From Nonomuraea spiralis (lineage in GTDB: Bacteria; Actinomycetota; Actinomycetes; Streptosporangiales; Streptosporangiaceae), in NCBI RefSeq assembly GCF_014648435.1, contig NZ_BMRC01000010.1:186001-250000 (forward strand): a stretch of DNA of 64,000 bases, in the 5' to 3' direction. Made by a program: the position numbers and the translations under genes. The notes under the pieces are model-generated. The model was given only the letters and a program-made list of their open reading frames with translations. It did not search any database and had not been told where the DNA came from. This document shows, piece after piece, positions 17,083 through 26,109 of this stretch (position 1 is the first letter of the stretch; every line of letters starts with the position of its first letter).

Positions 17083-18403
17083 GGATGTCCCTCCGTGTCG
17101 CTTGGATCTCGGCGGCCACCCGGCGTCCTGAGCGGATGGCGCCTTCCATCAGGCCGAAGAACTCGGTGCTCGTCTCGGTGCCGGCCCAGTGCACCCGCTG
17201 GTGGGGGGTGGTCAGCCGCGGGCCGAGCCGGAGCCAGTCGCCCGGCCCGAACAGCGCCGCGTAACAACCCCGGCTGTAGTCCTCGCCGAGCCAGTCGGTG
17301 ACGTGGACGGCGGTGGGCTCGGGCAGGCCGGGGAACAGCCGGGCGGCCTGGGCCCGCGCCCGCTCCTCCTGCTCGTGCCGGGGCAGCGCGGCGAACGCCC
17401 TGGCCTGCGCGCCGGTCACGAACCCGGTCAGCACGCCGGCCGCGCCGTTCGCGGGCGAGTCGTCCACGGTGGACAGCAGGGGGCCGTCCGCGCTGACCGA
17501 CCATCCCGACAGGCCCTGCTCGCGCCAGAGCGGCGAGGGGTGGACCAGGTGCACCTTGATCGCGCAGCCGGGCGCCGTACGCGGGCCCGACCTCGGCGCG
17601 GGCAGCCCCGGCCGGAAGTCGATGGCGTCGGCGAGCCGCGGCGGCACGGCGACGACCACCGCGTCCGCCCTGGTCGTCCCGGTCGCGGTCACCACCTCGG
17701 CGCCGGTCGCGTCCTGGTGGATCGCGCGCACCGGCTCGCCGAGGCGCACCCGGTCGCCGAGCCGGGCGGCCAGGCGCAGGCACACCTGGTGCGCGCCGCC
17801 GTCGACCCGGTCCTCCTGCGCGCCGCCCTGGAAGGCGTTCAGGTAGCGCAGCCCGCCGCCCGAGCGCAGGTAGAAGGCCAGGTGCAGGACGGACACGTCC
17901 GCCGGGTCGGCGGCCATCATCTCGCCGGCGAACAGCGGGAAGAACAGCCGGGCGTCCGGATGCCTGAGGTGTTCCGCGGCCCAGTCCGCGGCGGTCATGG
18001 CGTCCAGGCGGGCGGCGTCGGGCGACGACCAGGGGGCGTCGGGGCGTACGGCGGCGGTCAGCTCCTCCAGCGCGTCGAACAGGCCGCCCAGGGCGACCGC
18101 CGACAGCGGCGGGAAGCTCCCGGTCCCGGGCTCGCCGCCGAGCGCGAACCTGGCCGCGCCGCCCACGGTGGCCGGGGTGGTCTTCAGGTCCAGCTCGGCC
18201 AGCAGGGCCGTCAGCGCGGTGTGCCGCTCCCCCAGGTACGCCGCGCCCGCGTCCACCCAGCCGCCGGGTACGACCTCCAGGCCGTGCGTACGGCCGCCGA
18301 CCCGGTCCCTGGCCTCGATCACGGTGACCTCGGCGCCACCCGCGACCAGGTCGGCGGCGGCGGTGAGCCCCGCCAGGCCCGCGCCCACGACGACGACGTT
18401 CAT
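17075..18403 (-). CDS. FAD-dependent amine oxidase
   Basis: A 442-residue flavin amine oxidase (MAO/protoporphyrinogen oxidase superfamily). It opens with a Rossmann dinucleotide loop (VVVVGAGLAGL, GxGxxG at 7-12) ending at the acidic residue of VIEARDRVGGRT. It closes with the FAD-binding WAGTETSTEFFGLMEGAI motif. No signal peptide. It would oxidise a C-N bond to an imine, either in a free amine or on the carrier-bound aminoacyl group supplied by the adjacent adenylation and carrier proteins. The ATG overlaps the carrier-protein stop by 4 bp. Confidence 0.85.
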   Translation of the reverse strand: MNVVVVGAGLAGLTAAADLVAGGAEVTVIEARDRVGGRTHGLEVVPGGWVDAGAAYLGERHTALTALLAELDLKTTPATVGGAARFALGGEPGTGSFPPLSAVALGGLFDALEELTAAVRPDAPWSSPDAARLDAMTAADWAAEHLRHPDARLFFPLFAGEMMAADPADVSVLHLAFYLRSGGGLRYLNAFQGGAQEDRVDGGAHQVCLRLAARLGDRVRLGEPVRAIHQDATGAEVVTATGTTRADAVVVAVPPRLADAIDFRPGLPAPRSGPRTAPGCAIKVHLVHPSPLWREQGLSGWSVSADGPLLSTVDDSPANGAAGVLTGFVTGAQARAFAALPRHEQEERARAQAARLFPGLPEPTAVHVTDWLGEDYSRGCYAALFGPGDWLRLGPRLTTPHQRVHWAGTETSTEFFGLMEGAIRSGRRVAAEIQATRRDIHD

Positions 18404-18624
18404 GCCAGGCTCGCGATCTTCTTCGCCAGCGCGGCCGGGGTGGGCGCGTCGAGGAAGTCGTCGAAGTCCAGCTCGGCGCCGCAGTCGCGGGCGACCGCGC
18501 TGAGGACGCGGGTGGCGAGCAGCGAATCCCCACCCAAGACGAAAAAGTCGGAATCATCCGTTATTTCGGGGTTTTCCAGCACGCGCCGGAAGATGTCGGA
18601 AACGGCGGTGACTTCCACGTACAT
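18400..18624 (-). CDS. Stand-alone peptidyl/acyl carrier protein
   Basis: A 74-residue carrier protein. Serine 34 in LGGDSLLATRV is the phosphopantetheine attachment site, and a second conserved stretch (FDDFLDAPTPAALAKKI) is typical of PCPs. A strong AAGGAG site lies 6 nt before the ATG. It is 8 bp behind the adenylation-domain gene and overlaps the FAD oxidase gene, so the three are likely a loading-and-oxidation module. It holds the activated amino acid as a thioester. Confidence 0.9.
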   Translation of the reverse strand: MYVEVTAVSDIFRRVLENPEITDDSDFFVLGGDSLLATRVLSAVARDCGAELDFDDFLDAPTPAALAKKIASLA

Positions 18625-18632
18625 GATCTCCT

Positions 18633-20114
18633 TCAGTTGGTGGTGTAGCGGCGGTGCGAACCGGCCCGGTCGACCTTTCCGCTGGTGGTGTAGGCGAGCT
18701 CGGGCACGACGGTGATCCGGCCGGGCACGAGATGGCCCGGCACCCGGTCCCGCAGGTACTCCCGGACCTCGGCGGCCAGCCCCTCCCCGTGCTCGGGCCG
18801 GGGCACGACGTACGCGGCGAGCGTGGTGCGGTCGGCGACCGTGACTCCGGCCACCGCCACCGCGCCCACCCCCGGATGGCCGGCGATGTGCGCCTCGACC
18901 TCGGCCGGGTCCACCCGGATGCCCCGGATCTTGAGCTCGTGGTCGAGCCGTCCCTCGTGGACGAGCGCCCCGCCCTCGCGCACACCGACCCGGTCGCCGG
19001 TGCGGAAGTACCGCCCGGCCCCCGGCTCGGGCGTGACGAAACGCGCGGCGGTCTCCTCCGGCAGCCCCCGATAGCCCAGCGCCAGGGACGGCCCGCCGAC
19101 CAGCAGCTCGCCCTCGCCGGTGACGCGCTGCACGACGTGCGGGAGCGGCCGGCCGATCGGCGCTCCCGTCTCCCCCGCGGCCAGCGGGCCGTGCAGGTCG
19201 ATCGCGTGCGTGATGAGCGTGGTCTCGGTGCAGCCGTAGGTGTTGAGCAGGCGGATCCCGGCGGTGTCGAGCGCCCGCCAGTCCGCCAGGCGCGGCGGGC
19301 TCACCGCCTCGCCGCCGATGATCACCAGGCGGACGCACGGGGGCGGCGCGGCCCGTTCGTCGGCCAGGTGGCGTACGAGCTCGTGCCAGAACGCCGTGGG
19401 CAGGTCCAGCACGGTGACGCGCTCGTCGGCGACCGCGCGCAACATCCGGCGGAACGAGCCCGAACGCGCGCCGTCGTGGAAGACCAGCGCCGCCCCGGCG
19501 GTCAGGGCGGGCAGGATCTCCTCCAGGCAGGTGTCCCAGTTCAGCGAGGCGAACTGGAGCACCCGGTCGGCGGGTGTGATCCCGAACAGCTCGCGCAGCT
19601 CCCCGGTCACGGCGGAGATCGCCCGCCGGGGCGTCACCACGGGCTTGGGCGCGCCGGTCGAGCCGGAGGTGAACAGGATGTACGCCGGCGCGTCCCCCGC
19701 GACGGCCGCGGGCTCCCACGCCGGGCCGTCACCGGGCACACCCCGATCGGGCGGCTCGATCACCCGCACGCCCTCCGGCGCCCACCGGTCCGGCCCGGAC
19801 GCGATCAGCGTGCGGCAGCCGGCCGCCGCGAGCACCGCCCGGCGCCGGGCCCGCGGGTGCGCCGGGTCGACGGGCACGTACGCGCCGCCCGCCGCCAATG
19901 TGCCCAGCAGCGCGGCCACGGTCTCCGGCGTGCGGGAGGCCAGTACGCCCACCGCCCCCGGATCGGGCCCGAGGCGGCGGGCCGTCGCGCGTACCAGGGC
20001 GGCCAGCTCGGCGTAGGTGAGGGTGCGGCCGTCGTGGACCAGGGCCGTACGGTCCGGATGGCGTTCGGCCGTCCGGGCGAACTCCTGGAGAACGTCGTGG
20101 TGCGGTTCGGACAA
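18633..20114 (-). CDS. Stand-alone NRPS adenylation domain
   Basis: A 493-residue amino-acid-activating A domain without fused condensation or carrier domains. Core motifs are A3 LFTSGSTGAPK (147-157), A4-region Asp194 in NWDTCLEEIL (the residue that in amino-acid A domains binds the alpha-amine), A5 NTYGCTE (291-297), A8 region ELKIRGIRVDPAEVE and A10 TTSGKVDR with the catalytic lysine. The kept Asp argues for an amino acid rather than an aryl acid. It is the first gene of the 12-gene operon and is divergent from the SARP gene; the next gene is its probable carrier protein. The specificity cannot be read with confidence by eye; a beta-amino acid from the aminomutase is possible. Confidence 0.88.
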   Translation of the reverse strand: MSEPHHDVLQEFARTAERHPDRTALVHDGRTLTYAELAALVRATARRLGPDPGAVGVLASRTPETVAALLGTLAAGGAYVPVDPAHPRARRRAVLAAAGCRTLIASGPDRWAPEGVRVIEPPDRGVPGDGPAWEPAAVAGDAPAYILFTSGSTGAPKPVVTPRRAISAVTGELRELFGITPADRVLQFASLNWDTCLEEILPALTAGAALVFHDGARSGSFRRMLRAVADERVTVLDLPTAFWHELVRHLADERAAPPPCVRLVIIGGEAVSPPRLADWRALDTAGIRLLNTYGCTETTLITHAIDLHGPLAAGETGAPIGRPLPHVVQRVTGEGELLVGGPSLALGYRGLPEETAARFVTPEPGAGRYFRTGDRVGVREGGALVHEGRLDHELKIRGIRVDPAEVEAHIAGHPGVGAVAVAGVTVADRTTLAAYVVPRPEHGEGLAAEVREYLRDRVPGHLVPGRITVVPELAYTTSGKVDRAGSHRRYTTN

Positions 20115-20176
20115 CGCTGCCTCTTCCCCGGGTGACGCCGCGACGCCGGCTCCGAACCCGCGCGTCTGTCAGCCCG

Positions 20177-20198
20177 TGTCAAGCGAATGTGGAGCGAA
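20177..20198 (-). promoter_or_regulatory. 11-bp tandem direct repeat, candidate SARP box
   Basis: TGTCAAGCGAA (20177-20187) and TGTGGAGCGAA (20188-20198) are adjacent 11-bp units matching at 9 of 11 positions, and a third AAGCGA follows at 20201. SARP regulators bind heptamer direct repeats spaced by one helical turn, often of the TCGAGC(G/C) kind, near the -35 region. On the minus strand the inner repeat ends in TTGACA (20182-20177), a consensus -35 facing the biosynthetic operon. The matching -10 is weak, as expected of an activated promoter. Confidence 0.55.
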
Positions 20199-20326
20199 CC
20201 AAGCGAGATCGCGTTCAGAGTGCAGGAAGGTGCTGCACGGGGGCTTGATGGCGTCAGGATTTCGGCTGTACTGCCTGTCATGTCTGCCGTACGGCGGCCT
20301 GCGACGTGGCAAAGGGGAAGAGCGAC

Positions 20327-23300
20327 ATGTCCGACAAAACAGAACGAGCGGGTCTGGCGGACGTACTGAAGATCGGGATCCTGGGGGCGGTGCGGGCGTG
20401 GCGGGGGCGTCAGGAGATCCCGCTCGGGCCACCCAGGCAGCGGGCGGCGCTGGCCCTGCTGGCGCTGGACGCGGGCCGGCTCGTGTCGGTGAACCGGCTG
20501 ATCGAGGGCCTGTGGGGCGAACGCCCACCGGCCGGGGCGCCCAACCTCCTCCAGGGGTACGTCTCCCGGCTGCGCCCGGCCCTGGCCGCGGCCGGCGTCA
20601 CGATCGCCTATCGCCCGCGCGGCTACCAGCTCGGCCTCGACCCCGGGCAGGTGGACGTGCACGAGTTCCGGGCGACGGTCGCGCGGGCGCGGGCCGGGGA
20701 GACGGCCGAGCGGCAGGCCGCCGGGCTGCGCCGCGCCCTGGCCCTGTGGCGGGGTGAGCCGCTGACCGGCGTCTCCGGCGGCGAGCTGCTGGACCGGCTC
20801 CGGGACGCGCTCGGCGAGGAACGCCTGAGCGCCGTCGAGGAGTGCCTGGACGCCGAGACCCGGGCGGGCCGCGACGCCGTGCTCGTGCCCGAGCTGATCG
20901 CGCTGGTCGCCGAGCACCCCTTCCGCGAAGGACTCGTCGGGCTGCTCATGCTGGCGCTGTGCCGGGCCGGCCGCCGCGCGGACGCGCTTGAGCGGTACGA
21001 GCGCACCCGCCGCCGCCTCACCGAGGAGCTGGGTCTGGACCCCGGACCCGAGCTGCGGCAACTGCACCAGCGCATCCTGCGCGGGAACGTTCCCCCGATC
21101 AGGACACCCGATTCCCGGGAAACGGTGACCCCCGCGCAGTTGCCGGCCAGGCCCGGCCAGTTCACCGGCCGGGCCGCCGAGCTGCGGCTGCTCGACCCGC
21201 TCGTGACCGGCGGAGACCCGGCCGCCCGCGGGGTGGCGATCTCGGTGGTGACCGGCGCGGGCGGCGCCGGCAAGACGGCCCTGGCCCTGCACTGGGCCCA
21301 CCGCAACCGCCACCGTTTCCCGGACGGCCAGCTCTACGTTGACCTGCGCGGGCACTCGGAGGAGCGCCCGCTGCGGCCGATCGAGGCGCTCGGGCAGTTC
21401 CTGCGCGGGCTCGGCCTGCCCGCCGAGCGTGTGCCCGGCACGGTGGAGGAGGCCAGCGCGGCCTACCGCAGCCTGCTCGCCGACCGGCGGATGCTGGTGG
21501 TGCTGGACAACGCCGGCAGCGAGGAGCAGGTACGCCCGCTGCTGCCCGGCGGCCGGCTCTGCGCCACCCTGATCACCAGCAGGGACCGCCTGGACGGCCT
21601 GGTCGCCAGGGACGGCGCGGTCCCCGTACCGCTCGGCATGTTGTCCGCCGGCGAGGCGGTCACGCTGTTCGGCGGGCTGCTCGGCGGCGAACGGCTGGCC
21701 GCCGAGCGGGACGCGGCGCTGGAGCTGGCCAGGGCGTGCGGCCGGCTGCCGCTGGCGCTGCGCATCGCCGCCGCCGGCATCCTCGGCCGGCCCGGCGGCG
21801 ACGCCGGCGGCGACATCTCCGGTCAGGTACGCCGGCTGACCGGCACCCGATTATCGGCCCTGGCCGTCACCGGAGATCCGCACGCGGCCGTGCGCGGCGC
21901 GTTCGACCTGTCCTATCACCGCCTGGATCCGGCGGCGCGGCGGCTGTTCCGGCTGCTCGCGCTCGTCCCCGGGCCCACGTTCACCGCCGGGGCGGCCGCC
22001 GCGCTGGCCGGGGCCGTACCGGCAGAGGCCGAGCGCCTGCTGTCCGGGCTCGCCGCCGCGCACCTGGTCGAGGAGCCGGAGCCGGGCCGCTACACCTTCC
22101 ACGACCTCATGCGGGAGTACGCCCGCGAACGCGTGCTGGCCGAGGAGGCCGGACCGGGACGGGCAAGCGCCCTCGACGCGCTGCTGGCCTGGTACCTGCG
22201 GATGGTCCGGCAGGCCGGCGACGTCGCCTACCCGCACCTGCTGCGCGCCCCCGCCGACGGCCCGGCCCGCCCGCCCGCCTTCGCCGCCCCCGCCGACGCC
22301 CTGGCCTGGCTGGACGCCGAACGCGCCAACCTCGTCGCCGCCGTACGGACCGCCACGGACCACCCGTACGGCTGGCGGCTCATCGACGCGATGAACGGCT
22401 ACCTCGACCTGACCGGCGGCCAGCCCGGCTGGACGGACGTGCTGCGGGACGCGCGCCGGGCCGCCCGCGCGGCCGGCGACCACCTCGGGCAGGCGGCCGT
22501 CGGGCACTGCCTGGCCTCCACGCGCTGGCGGGCGGCCGAACTGACCGAGGCGGTCACCGAGCTGCGGGGCGCGTTCACGGCCGCCGAGCTGGCGGGCTGG
22601 CCGGAGGGCAAGCTCGCGGCGCTGGCCGCGCTCGGCGTGGTCCACCTCCAGCAGGGCAGGCTCGGCGCGGCCCGGCGGCTGCTGACCCTGGCCGTGGACG
22701 GCTCGCGGCGCGGCTCCTCGGTGGTGGCCGCCCCGCTCGTGGACCTCGGCCTGGCGCTCACCCAGATGGGCCGGCTCGGCGTCGCCGAGGAACGCCTGCG
22801 GGAGGCGCTGTCGCTCTGCCGCGACCGCGGGCTGCCGGCGACCGAGGCCGCCGCCCTGGCCAGCCTCGGCGCCGTGTTCCGGCTGACCGGGCGGCTGGGC
22901 GAGGCCGTACGGTGCCTGACGGCGGCACGCGGGCTCGGCGCCGCGATCGGCGAGCGTTACCAGGCGGACCTGTGCAGGGAGCTGGCCGACGTGCATCTGG
23001 ACGCGGGCCGACGGGCCGACGCGCTCGGCTGCGCCGAGGAGGCGCTGCGGCGGGCGCTGGCGGTCGGCGATCCCAAACTGGAGCTCGACGCCCTGCTCGG
23101 CCTCGGCCGGATCCGCTGCCAGAGCGATCCGCGGGCGGCCATCGGGCACCTGAGCGCCGCGCTGGAGCGGGCCCGCGGCATCGGCGCCACCGTGGGCCAG
23201 GCCGACGCGCTCGTGGGGCTGGCGGTGGCGCGTACCCGCCTGGACGAGCACGCGCCCGCCATGCGCGACACGCTGGCGGGGCTGGCGCTGGCCAGGAAGG

Positions 23301-23590
23301 CGGGCGCGGTGCTGGTGCAGGGCGCGGCGCTGGCCGCGGGCGCGGAGGCGGCGCTGGCGGCCGGCGACGCGGGCGCGGCCATCGCCTACGCCGCCCGCGC
23401 GGCCCGCGTCCACGCCGGCAGCGGCTACAAGCTGGGCGAGGCACGGGCCCTGCTGACCCTGGGACGCGCCCACCGGCACACCGGCGACGAACCGGCCGCC
23501 GAACGTTTCCAGGAACGGGCCGGCGACCTGTTCACGGCGGTACTCGACCCCCCACCGGCCCGGCCGGCGAAGATGGCGGCGGGTCTGTGA
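20327..23590 (+). CDS. AfsR/SARP-family transcriptional activator with NB-ARC and TPR domains
   Basis: A 1087-residue large SARP. Order: OmpR-like winged helix (about 8-95, LGAVRAWRGRQEIPLGPPRQ), bacterial transcriptional activation domain (about 100-250), NB-ARC ATPase with Walker A VTGAGGAGKTALALHW near 307-320 and Walker B MLVVLDNAG, then TPR-like repeats to the C terminus. These regulators activate secondary-metabolite operons by binding direct repeats. ATG 20327 has AAGGGGAAG 6 nt upstream; the GTG at 20306 lies before that site. It is divergent from the A-domain operon and is its likely pathway-specific activator. Confidence 0.88.
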   Translation: MSDKTERAGLADVLKIGILGAVRAWRGRQEIPLGPPRQRAALALLALDAGRLVSVNRLIEGLWGERPPAGAPNLLQGYVSRLRPALAAAGVTIAYRPRGYQLGLDPGQVDVHEFRATVARARAGETAERQAAGLRRALALWRGEPLTGVSGGELLDRLRDALGEERLSAVEECLDAETRAGRDAVLVPELIALVAEHPFREGLVGLLMLALCRAGRRADALERYERTRRRLTEELGLDPGPELRQLHQRILRGNVPPIRTPDSRETVTPAQLPARPGQFTGRAAELRLLDPLVTGGDPAARGVAISVVTGAGGAGKTALALHWAHRNRHRFPDGQLYVDLRGHSEERPLRPIEALGQFLRGLGLPAERVPGTVEEASAAYRSLLADRRMLVVLDNAGSEEQVRPLLPGGRLCATLITSRDRLDGLVARDGAVPVPLGMLSAGEAVTLFGGLLGGERLAAERDAALELARACGRLPLALRIAAAGILGRPGGDAGGDISGQVRRLTGTRLSALAVTGDPHAAVRGAFDLSYHRLDPAARRLFRLLALVPGPTFTAGAAAALAGAVPAEAERLLSGLAAAHLVEEPEPGRYTFHDLMREYARERVLAEEAGPGRASALDALLAWYLRMVRQAGDVAYPHLLRAPADGPARPPAFAAPADALAWLDAERANLVAAVRTATDHPYGWRLIDAMNGYLDLTGGQPGWTDVLRDARRAARAAGDHLGQAAVGHCLASTRWRAAELTEAVTELRGAFTAAELAGWPEGKLAALAALGVVHLQQGRLGAARRLLTLAVDGSRRGSSVVAAPLVDLGLALTQMGRLGVAEERLREALSLCRDRGLPATEAAALASLGAVFRLTGRLGEAVRCLTAARGLGAAIGERYQADLCRELADVHLDAGRRADALGCAEEALRRALAVGDPKLELDALLGLGRIRCQSDPRAAIGHLSAALERARGIGATVGQADALVGLAVARTRLDEHAPAMRDTLAGLALARKAGAVLVQGAALAAGAEAALAAGDAGAAIAYAARAARVHAGSGYKLGEARALLTLGRAHRHTGDEPAAERFQERAGDLFTAVLDPPPARPAKMAAGL

Positions 23591-23613
23591 CCGAACCCCT
23601 CGAAGGCCCGCGA

Positions 23614-26058
23614 TCAGCGCAGGACGCCGTGCTCGGCGGCCCAGGCGGCGACCTGCGTACGCGAGCCGAAGTTCAGCTTGAGCAGGATGTTGGCGACGTG
23701 CCGGGCGGCGGTGGCCGGGCTGATGAACAGCTCCTCGCCGATCGCCCGGTTGGACAGGCCGCGGCTGATCAGCACGACGATCTCCCGCTCGCGCGGCGTG
23801 AGCACCGACGCCGGGCCCGCAGGCGGCCTGGACGTGCCCCGGGCCGGCCGTTCGCCCTCCAGGCCGTACCGCAGGGCCTCCTCCTCCGTCATGCCGCCGC
23901 CCATCGTCCACCAGAGCTGGACCCGGCCCTCACCGGCCTCGGCACGGGCGCGGGCGAGCAGCGGCTCGGGGGTGGCCGACGTCCAGACGGGCAGCCCGAG
24001 CCGGTCCTCCATGGCCTTGGCCGCGGCCCAGAGGCGTACGGCGGGTTCGAGGTCGTCCTGCCCCTCGGCCAGCACGGCCAGCGCGACCAGGGCGGAGATG
24101 ATCGGCAGGTGCTGCCCCATGGACCGGCTCAGCGTCACGCACCGGGCCAGCCGCGCCCTGGCCGGCTCCGCCTCGCCCTGGCGGGCCAGGACCGTGCCGA
24201 GCAGGCCGAGACCGGTCGCGAGGACGGGCTTTGCCCCCATCTCCTGGGCCAGGGCGGCGCACTCCTCCAGGTGACGGCGGGCGCTGTCGAGGTCGCCGAG
24301 GAAGTCGGCGAAGCGGCCCAGCTCCAGGCGGGCCCTGGTGACGCCCCACAGGTGGCCGAACCGGGTGTAGACCGCGACCGCCTCCTCGCCCCTGGCCAGC
24401 GACTCGCGCCGCTGGCCGTGGAAGGCGGCGACCCCGGACAGCAGCAGCCGGGCCGCGCCCTCGATCCAGCCGTTGCCGGCGAGCAGGGCCAGCTTCAGCG
24501 CCTCCTCACCGCGCTCGGCGGCCAGGGCGAGGTCGCCCTTGGTGCCCTCGTACATGCCGGCGATCACGAGGGTGAAGGCCAGCATGAAGTCGTCGTCGAT
24601 GCCGCGGCGCAGTTCGAGGGCGCGGGCGGCCGAGTCGCCGCAGGCGGCGGCGTCCTGCTGCTCGTAGGCCAGGTTGGCGTGGTGGAGCAGCGCCTCGGCG
24701 GTCAGGTCGTCGAGGGGGCGGGCGGCGGGGAGCGCGAGCAGGCTCTCGTACCAGCGGCGGCCCTCGGTCAGCTCGCCGAACCCGACCCACAGCGGCATGT
24801 AGCCGCACGCGAGCCGCAGGCCCGGCTCGGCCAGACCGGACTCGACGGCCCAGGACAGCGCCTCGCGGGTGTTGCCGAGGAGGTCCTGGAGCGCGAGCAG
24901 CCGGGCGTAACGGTCGGGCCAGGCCAGGCCGGGCGTGGCCCACACGTCGCGGCCGAGCCGGTGGGCGAGGTCGGCCAGGCCGTGGAGCAGCCGGTCGCGC
25001 ATGGCCCGGGTCTCGCCCGCCGACTCCAGCTTCCCGGCGGCGAACTGGCGGGCCGACTCCAGCAGCCGGTAGCACGATCTGCCCTGGTCGAACAGGACGA
25101 GCGACTTGTCGACCAGGCCGCTCAGCACGTCGAGGACCTGGGCGGCGGCCAGGCTCGGCCCCGCGCAGACGGCCTCGGCCAGATCGAGGGTGAACGGCCC
25201 GCTGAACACCGCGAGCCGGCGGAAGAGCACCTGCTCCCGCGGCGCGAGCAGGTCGTGGCTCCATTCGAGGGTGGCCAGCAGGGTACGCTGCCGGGCCGGC
25301 GCCGTACGGCCGCTCGCCGTCAGCAGCCGGAACCGGTCGTCGACCCGGGCGGAGATCTGGCCGGGCGACATGGCGACCGTCCTGGCCGCGGCCAGCTCCA
25401 GCGCCAGCGGCAGGCCGTCGAGCGCGTGACAGAGCCGGGCGATGTCGCGGGCGTTGGCCGCGGTGACCGCGAGCCCCGACCCGGCCGCCCGCGCCCGGTC
25501 GAGGAAGAGCTGCACGGACTCGACCCGTTCGAGCTCCTCGGCCGCCTCCGCCGGGCCGGGCAGCGCCAGCGGCGGCACCCGCCACACCAGCTCGCCGGGG
25601 ATCTTCAGCGGCTCCCTGCTGGTCACCAGCAGCCGGAGGTCCGGGCACGAGGTCAGCAGCCGTTCGGCCAGCTCGGCGCACGCCTCGACCAGGTGCTCGC
25701 AGTTGTCCAGCACGAGCAGCAGCTTCTTGCCGCGCAGGAAGTCGACCAGCGTGTCGAGCAGCGGCCGCACGCCCTCCTCGTGCACGCCCAGCACCTTGGT
25801 GACCTCGTGGACCAGCAGGTCGGCGCGGGTCAGCCTGGACAACTCGGCCAGCCGCACCCCGCCGGGGAAGGACGGCGCCAGCCGGGCGGCGATCTGCAGC
25901 GCGCACCGGGTCTTGCCCGTGCCCCCGACCCCGCTGAGCGTCAGCAACCTGACCTCGCCGACCAGCCCGCACAACTCCTCAAGGTCCCGCTCCCGCCCGA
26001 TGAACCTGTCGGGCTCGGCGGGCAGGTTGTGTCTGAGCAACGTCACCATGATCCTCAT
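23614..26058 (-). CDS. LuxR-family regulator with AAA/NB-ARC-like ATPase domain (LAL-like)
   Basis: An 814-residue regulator. Walker A LSGVGGTGKT is at residues 41-50, Walker B KLLLVLDNCEH near 115, a long helical TPR-like middle follows, and the last 65 residues are a LuxR HTH (LTPREREIVVLISRGLSNRAIGEELF, given in parts: LTPREREIV, SNRAIGEELF, ARHVANIL). I chose ATG 26058, with GGGGA upstream; a GTG at 26103 would add 15 unlikely residues. It converges on the SARP gene with 23 bp between stops and follows the adenylating-enzyme remnant, probably in one transcript. It may co-regulate the nearby clusters. Confidence 0.82.
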   Translation of the reverse strand: MRIMVTLLRHNLPAEPDRFIGRERDLEELCGLVGEVRLLTLSGVGGTGKTRCALQIAARLAPSFPGGVRLAELSRLTRADLLVHEVTKVLGVHEEGVRPLLDTLVDFLRGKKLLLVLDNCEHLVEACAELAERLLTSCPDLRLLVTSREPLKIPGELVWRVPPLALPGPAEAAEELERVESVQLFLDRARAAGSGLAVTAANARDIARLCHALDGLPLALELAAARTVAMSPGQISARVDDRFRLLTASGRTAPARQRTLLATLEWSHDLLAPREQVLFRRLAVFSGPFTLDLAEAVCAGPSLAAAQVLDVLSGLVDKSLVLFDQGRSCYRLLESARQFAAGKLESAGETRAMRDRLLHGLADLAHRLGRDVWATPGLAWPDRYARLLALQDLLGNTREALSWAVESGLAEPGLRLACGYMPLWVGFGELTEGRRWYESLLALPAARPLDDLTAEALLHHANLAYEQQDAAACGDSAARALELRRGIDDDFMLAFTLVIAGMYEGTKGDLALAAERGEEALKLALLAGNGWIEGAARLLLSGVAAFHGQRRESLARGEEAVAVYTRFGHLWGVTRARLELGRFADFLGDLDSARRHLEECAALAQEMGAKPVLATGLGLLGTVLARQGEAEPARARLARCVTLSRSMGQHLPIISALVALAVLAEGQDDLEPAVRLWAAAKAMEDRLGLPVWTSATPEPLLARARAEAGEGRVQLWWTMGGGMTEEEALRYGLEGERPARGTSRPPAGPASVLTPREREIVVLISRGLSNRAIGEELFISPATAARHVANILLKLNFGSRTQVAAWAAEHGVLR

Positions 26059-26109
26059 GTGTCTGGATCCCCGAGTTCGCACCCAGTGTGACACCGCCCT
26101 CACGATGTG

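Noticed and set aside
26059..26109. TGACAC/GTGTCA inverted repeat as a LuxR box
   Set aside because: Six-bp arms with a 12-nt gap are too weak to call.
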